Below are positions 60,297-64,000 of a DNA stretch of 64,000 nt, in pieces; the stretch's first letter is position 1, and each line of letters begins with the position of its first letter. The translations under genes were made by a program, and so were the position numbers. The notes beneath the pieces were generated by a model that was given only the letters and a program-made list of their open reading frames with translations, had not been told where the DNA came from and searched no databases. This DNA is from Halobacteriales archaeon QS_4_69_34 (lineage in GTDB: Archaea > Halobacteriota > Halobacteria > Halobacteriales > Halococcaceae): the NCBI GenBank assembly GCA_003021045.1, contig PXRN01000026.1:1-64000 (forward strand), read 5' to 3'.

Positions 60297-61268
60297 ATGA
60301 AGGCGACCGCGGTGGCCCACCCGATCCAGGGGCTCGTGAAATACCACGGGATGGTCGACCCCGAGCTCCGGCTGCCCTACCACGACTCGATCAGCGTCTG
60401 CACCGCGCCGAGTCACACGAAAACTACTGTGGAGTTCGACGACGCGCTCGACGCCGATCGCTACGTCGTCGACGGACAGCAAGTGGCGGGCCGCGGCGCG
60501 GAGCGGATCGGGAACGTCGTCGCCCGCGTGCGCTCGCTCGCCGGCGTGAGTACACCAGTCCGCCTCGAAAGCGAGAGCGACTTTCCGACGAACGTCGGGC
60601 TGGGTTCTTCCTCCTCGGGTTTCGCCGCCGCGGCGACCGCGCTCTGTGCGGCGGCGGAACTCGACCTTTCGAACCCCGAACTCTCGACGGTCGCCCGGCG
60701 CGGCTCCGCGTCGGCCGCCCGCGCGGTCACGGGCGGATTCTCCGATCTCCGAGCGGGGCTGAACGATCGGGACTGTCGCGCCGAACGGATCGACTCCCCG
60801 CTGGAAGGCGAGCTCCGGATCGTCGTCGGCATCGTGCCAGCCTACAAGGAGACCGAGCACGCCCACCGCGAGGCCGCCGAGAGTCATCTCTTCGCGGCGC
60901 GGCTCGCACACGTCCACGGCCAGCTCGGGACGATGCGCGATGCGCTCCGGGAGGGCGACTTCGAGCGCGCCTTCGAGTGTGCTGAGGGCGACTCGCTCTC
61001 GCTGGCGGCGACGACGATGACCGGCCCGTCGGGGTGGGTGTACTGGCGGCCCGCGACGCTCGAAATCTTCGCCGCGGTGCGCGAGCTCCGCGAGGGCGGC
61101 GTCCCGGCGTACTTCTCGACCGACACGGGCGCGACGGTCTACGTCAACACCACCGCCGAGCACGCCGAGCGGGTCGCGGCGCGCGTCGCCGACTGCGGTG
61201 TCGAGACACGGACGTGGGAGGTCGGCGGTCCCGCGCGGGTGGTCGAGGACTCGGCGGCGCTGTTCTGA
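60297..61268 (+). CDS. mvaD: Phosphomevalonate / diphosphomevalonate decarboxylase
   Basis: 323 aa GHMP kinase fold. KATAVAHPIQGLVKYHGMVD starts the protein, LPYHDSISVCTAPSHTKTTV follows, FPTNVGLGSSSSGFAAAATA is the ATP-binding glycine/serine loop, and SASAARAVTGGFSDLRAGLN the catalytic segment. VPAYFSTDTGATVYVNTTAE is near the catalytic Asp. In Haloferax the ortholog acts on phosphomevalonate, feeding isopentenyl phosphate kinase for archaeal lipid synthesis; the same is likely here. It is divergent from nth. Confidence 0.92.
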   Translation: MKATAVAHPIQGLVKYHGMVDPELRLPYHDSISVCTAPSHTKTTVEFDDALDADRYVVDGQQVAGRGAERIGNVVARVRSLAGVSTPVRLESESDFPTNVGLGSSSSGFAAAATALCAAAELDLSNPELSTVARRGSASAARAVTGGFSDLRAGLNDRDCRAERIDSPLEGELRIVVGIVPAYKETEHAHREAAESHLFAARLAHVHGQLGTMRDALREGDFERAFECAEGDSLSLAATTMTGPSGWVYWRPATLEIFAAVRELREGGVPAYFSTDTGATVYVNTTAEHAERVAARVADCGVETRTWEVGGPARVVEDSAALF

Positions 61269-61705
61269 GGTGGGGATGCGTCGGCGATCTCGAGAGGAGG
61301 TGTCGGAACGCGAGTTCGCGATCGACCGCGAATCGCTCGGGACCGACCACGAATGCGCGCTCTCACGGCCGATTCGCTCGCGTGAGCAGCTGTGATCGCT
61401 CGAGCGACGCGGCGACGACCGCGAGCGCCGGTACATCCGAGCGATCGCCCCGCGATCGCTACCGCTCCGCGAGCCACACCCTCCCCAGCCGATTCGCTCG
61501 CTCGGGCTCTCGACTACTACGCACCGCAACCGCGACCGCACCGCCGGCCCTCACTCATCCCTCGCGCGAGATCGCGCACACGGCGGTGCGCGACGCCGTG
61601 CGCCAACCGCACCGCGTGCCGGCCCCATCGCGTTCCGTCCTTCCGTCCCCCCCGTCCGGTTCGGCGTTCTCAACCCATTTAACCCGCGAGTCCCTACCGG
61701 CGGTG
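61269..61705. other. Intergenic, 437 bases with repeat-like sequence
   Basis: No coding frame with haloarchaeal character. It holds copy 2 of the intergenic repeat (61473-61515) and several gattcgctcg words (61370, 61491). A ccatttaacccg box at 61675-61686 likely belongs to the NDH-2 gene. Confidence 0.5.
61473..61515 (+). repeat. Intergenic repeat, copy 2
   Basis: Matches 48787-48825 (ctccccagccga, tcgctc, ctctcgact) with a four-base insertion. Internal gattcgctcgctcgg is itself partly repeated at 61370. Confidence 0.45.
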
Positions 61706-62968
61706 ATGAAGGTCGCCGTGCTCGGGGCCGGCTACGCCGGCCTGACGCTCGCCCGACGGCTCGAACGGAAACTCCCCGCCGGGGTCGAGATCGTTCTCGT
61801 CAACGATTCGCCCGCCCACCTTGTCCAACACGAGCTCCACCGCGTCGTCCGGCGGCCGTCGCTCGCCGACGGGATCACCGTCGAGCTCGCGGCCGTCCTC
61901 GACCGCGCCGTCGTTCGGGAGGCGGTCGTGACCGATGTCGATCACGAGGCCCGGACCGTCGAACTCGAATCGGGCGCGTCGATCGGGTACGACGTCGGGG
62001 CGGTCTGTCTCGGCGCTGAGACCGCCTTCTACGGCCTTCCGGGCGTCGAGGAACACGGAACCCCGCTGAAGCGCCTGCCCGACGCCGCGCGCATCCGGGA
62101 GGACTTTCTGCGCCTGCTCGGCTCCGGCGGCCCCGACGGCCCCGACGGCTCCGGCAGGTCCAGCGGGTGGAGGGGACGGGTCGTCGTCGGCGGGGCCGGA
62201 CTCTCGGGCGTGCAGGTCGCCGGCGAGCTCGCCGCGCTCGCCCGCGAGGAGGGGTCGAGGGAGGCGATCGAGGTCGTCCTGCTCGAACAGGCCGGGAGCG
62301 TGGCCCCGAACTTCCCCGAAAACTTCCAGGCGGCCGTTCGCGCGGAGCTCGACGACAGCGGCATTGAGGTACGCACCGGGACGGCCGTCGAGCGCGCCAC
62401 GGCGGAGACGATCGTGCTCGCCGGCGGCGAGGAGCTCGGGTACGGCCAGTTCGTCTGGACCGGCGGCATCCGGGGCCCCGACGCGCTCGGCGGCGAGCGG
62501 CCGACGGTGGGGAACGCGCTCCAGTTGGACGACCGGACGTTCGTCGTCGGCGACGCGGCGCGCGTCGTCGACGCCGACGGCGCGGCCGTGCCCGCGAGCG
62601 CCGCGGCGGCCATCCGCGAGGCGCGCACCGTGGCCGAGAGCATCGCCGGGATCGTCGAACACGAGCTGGCGACCGGGCGCGACGGGGCGGGCGGCGAGCG
62701 GGGCGAACGCTGTCGTGGAGGGCGCACGAGCGGCGAGGACGTCTTCGGGCCACGCCCGGAGCCGTTCAGGTTCGATGCGCCGGGCTGGCTCGTCAGCGTC
62801 GGCGACGGCGCGGTCGCCCAGGTCGGCCCGTCGGTCGTTCGGGGGACGGCGGCGAAGGCGCTCAAGACCTCTGTGGGCGCGGGCTATCTCGGGTTGGTCG
62901 GCGCGATCCGGAACGCGGCCGACCTCGTGAACGAGGAACTCGCGGCGGACGACCGAGCCGACGGCTGA
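61706..62968 (+). CDS. Type II NADH dehydrogenase-like flavoprotein
   Basis: 420 aa. MKVAVLGAGYAGLTLARRLE binds FAD; VVVGGAGLSGVQVAGELAAL binds NAD(P)H; RTFVVGDAARVVDADGAAVP is the C-terminal FAD motif. VNDSPAHLVQHELHRVVRRP, and ALKTSVGAGYLGLVGAIRNA near the end (an amphipathic membrane-contact helix), are typical of NDH-2/sulfide:quinone-like haloarchaeal enzymes. It lacks redox Cys, so NADH:quinone oxidoreductase is the likely activity, feeding the bc complex encoded 4 kb away. A Gly/Arg-rich insert lies at about residues 325-345. Confidence 0.85.
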   Translation: MKVAVLGAGYAGLTLARRLERKLPAGVEIVLVNDSPAHLVQHELHRVVRRPSLADGITVELAAVLDRAVVREAVVTDVDHEARTVELESGASIGYDVGAVCLGAETAFYGLPGVEEHGTPLKRLPDAARIREDFLRLLGSGGPDGPDGSGRSSGWRGRVVVGGAGLSGVQVAGELAALAREEGSREAIEVVLLEQAGSVAPNFPENFQAAVRAELDDSGIEVRTGTAVERATAETIVLAGGEELGYGQFVWTGGIRGPDALGGERPTVGNALQLDDRTFVVGDAARVVDADGAAVPASAAAAIREARTVAESIAGIVEHELATGRDGAGGERGERCRGGRTSGEDVFGPRPEPFRFDAPGWLVSVGDGAVAQVGPSVVRGTAAKALKTSVGAGYLGLVGAIRNAADLVNEELAADDRADG

Positions 62969-63026
62969 GGAGCGACGACAGGGGAAGGGCGAAACGAGCG
63001 CTGCGACGGGCCGTGAGAAGCGATCG

Positions 63027-63371
63027 TCAGCGACGTCGCCGGGTGAACCCGCGCATCGCTAGCCCGATCAACAGCAGCGCGAACACCGCGACGATGATCC
63101 AGACGCCGATCTGTGAGCTGAGCGCATCGGTGATGGCCGCGAGGATGGGCACGTTCGCGATACGACCGATGGCGAACAGCAACAGCACGAGGCCGAGCAG
63201 CGCGAGGCCGATCCGCATCGCGGAGGAGGCGAACCACTCCGCGGGTCCCTCCTCCGGTGGTCTATCGGCCCGCCGGTCCTCGGGCCGACGTTCGCCCGCC
63301 TCGGGCTCCCTGCGTTCGGTCCCCTGGGTCTCCCCGCGAGCCCGATCGTCGGCCTTTCGGGTGTCCGACAT
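63027..63371 (-). CDS. Small membrane protein with basic tail
   Basis: 114 aa. Residues 1-48 are highly charged (KADDRARGETQGTERREPEA) and probably disordered. Two membrane segments follow (MRIGLALLGLVLLLFAIGRI and IGVWIIVAVFALLLIGLAMR) with a tail GFTRRRR. A tttatta box about 25 bases before the ATG at 63371 supports the start. Family not recognised. Confidence 0.72.
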   Translation of the reverse strand: MSDTRKADDRARGETQGTERREPEAGERRPEDRRADRPPEEGPAEWFASSAMRIGLALLGLVLLLFAIGRIANVPILAAITDALSSQIGVWIIVAVFALLLIGLAMRGFTRRRR

Positions 63372-63565
63372 GGGTCGTTCCCGGCAGCCCGGAGTAATAA
63401 ACCATGCGCCTGCGAGTGCAGCCGGAGTCCCGCTCAGGGGCGGCTCAGAGAGACGAATCGGCGGCCTCGGTCGGCCCGAGAGCGGAGCGATGGCTCGGCA
63501 GTCGAAACGGCGGGTGGGAAACGCGTGGTCTTTGGCCGGTCGACGAACGATCGGCACGACCGTCG

Positions 63566-64000
63566 TCACCCGAGCCGGGCGCGATACCGATCGAACACCG
63601 CTCGATCGGCGACCAGCTGGAGGTGGCCCCGCCGACCGGCGTCGACGTTCCGCGCGGTCGGATCCGACGCGATCGCCCGGCGGGGGAGTTTCGCGTGTTC
63701 TTTCGGGACGATCAGCGGGTCACACCGGCTCCAGACCGCGGTGTACTCGACCCCGGGATCAAGCGTCCCGTCGTCGAGCGCGTCGAGGAACGCACTTCCC
63801 GGAAGCATGTCCCGTCCGCCCGCGGTCGCCAGCCCGAGCGCGGCCGCGTAGGTCCCTCGATGGGGCGTCCCGAGGGTGACGAGCGAGTCGACGTACCGTG
63901 CGCCGCCGCGCTGCTCGATGCACCACCGCGCGGCGAGCCCGCCCATCGAGTGGGCGACGACGTCCACCGCGCTCCCGTGGGCCTCGCTGGCGGCTCGCAG
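63566..64000 (-). CDS. Alpha/beta-hydrolase, lipase-like (partial, C-terminal part)
   Basis: At least 144 residues; the N-terminus lies beyond the right edge. VDVVAHSMGGLAARWCIEQR contains the nucleophile elbow HSMGG, DSLVTLGTPHRGTYAAALGL the lipase GTPH loop, PLIVPKEHAK holds the acidic/His strand, and DAGRRGHLQLVADRAVFDRY places the catalytic His (GHLQL). It resembles triacylglycerol lipase/PGAP1-like esterases. Substrate unknown. Confidence 0.83.
   Translation of the reverse strand: MRAASEAHGSAVDVVAHSMGGLAARWCIEQRGGARYVDSLVTLGTPHRGTYAAALGLATAGGRDMLPGSAFLDALDDGTLDPGVEYTAVWSRCDPLIVPKEHAKLPRRAIASDPTARNVDAGRRGHLQLVADRAVFDRYRARLG

Noticed and set aside
1-64000. CRISPR arrays and complete insertion sequences
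   Set aside because: I saw no regularly spaced identical repeats and no transposase genes in either strand.

Overview
The window is a piece of a high-GC haloarchaeal (class Halobacteria) chromosome. Evidence: acidic proteins rich in Asp, Glu and Ala; an FtsZ2 locus preceded by two ribbon-helix-helix regulators; a halocyanin/Rieske/cytochrome b cluster surrounded by small membrane proteins known only from haloarchaea; coenzyme F420 synthesis genes; archaeosine synthesis; phosphomevalonate-type mevalonate decarboxylation; and many genes with a TTTTA/TTATA-like box about 25-32 bases before the start codon, as expected for leaderless transcripts. I cannot name the genus. Two tRNA genes (Leu-UAA, Tyr-GUA) are present. 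There are no rRNAs, CRISPR arrays or complete insertion sequences.

Layout. 1-1.45 kb: start of an ornithine cyclodeaminase-family gene, then an AT-richer island with a stand-alone GGDEF-type protein and a 42-codon ORF. 1.45-4.1 kb: a graveyard holding a multiply frameshifted FAD oxidoreductase fragment and two damaged toxin-antitoxin modules around an intact cyclophilin. 4.1-5.1 kb: ferredoxin, then a PD-(D/E)XK nuclease gene whose stop codon overlaps tRNA-Leu. 5.2-13.9 kb: housekeeping and conserved genes (TrkA, cupin, 2-oxoacid dehydrogenase E1 alpha, thymidylate kinase, epimerase, MFS transporter). 14-21.6 kb: cofC and cofG, a siroheme nitrite/sulfite reductase overlapping an F420-binding FrhB-family iron-sulfur flavoprotein, and convergent cofH. 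21.8-22.9 kb: HxlR regulator divergent from a MerB-like lyase. 23-28.3 kb: purC, purU, a membrane-tethered winged-helix regulator with a giant Thr-rich linker, purS and purQ. 28.5-38.9 kb: RaSEA, FAD enzymes and conserved haloarchaeal proteins. 39-41.4 kb: tRNA-Tyr and cdrL-cdrS-ftsZ2 with a palindromic operator candidate. 41.5-51.5 kb: ncsA, nfo, a lipoate ligase homolog, SDR, DUF4129 pair, FAD enzyme, degenerate NAD-kinase paralog. 51.5-58.1 kb: cytochrome bc / halocyanin respiratory cluster. 58.1-64 kb: structured intergenic RNA candidate, zinc ribbon, a frameshifted gene flanked by a duplicated piece of nth, then nth, mvaD, NDH-2, small membrane protein and a partial lipase-like hydrolase.

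The most interesting system is the F420 block. The genes for making the deazaflavin cofactor (cofC, cofG, cofH) flank a siroheme reductase translationally coupled to an F420-dependent electron-input subunit. I infer a two-subunit F420H2-dependent nitrite or sulfite reductase, analogous in logic to methanogen Fsr but built from an assimilatory-type reductase. Also notable are the GTAAGAC-type operators at cdrS-ftsZ2, the archaeal stand-alone GGDEF protein, and the cargo gene bracketed by a copied nth 3' end.
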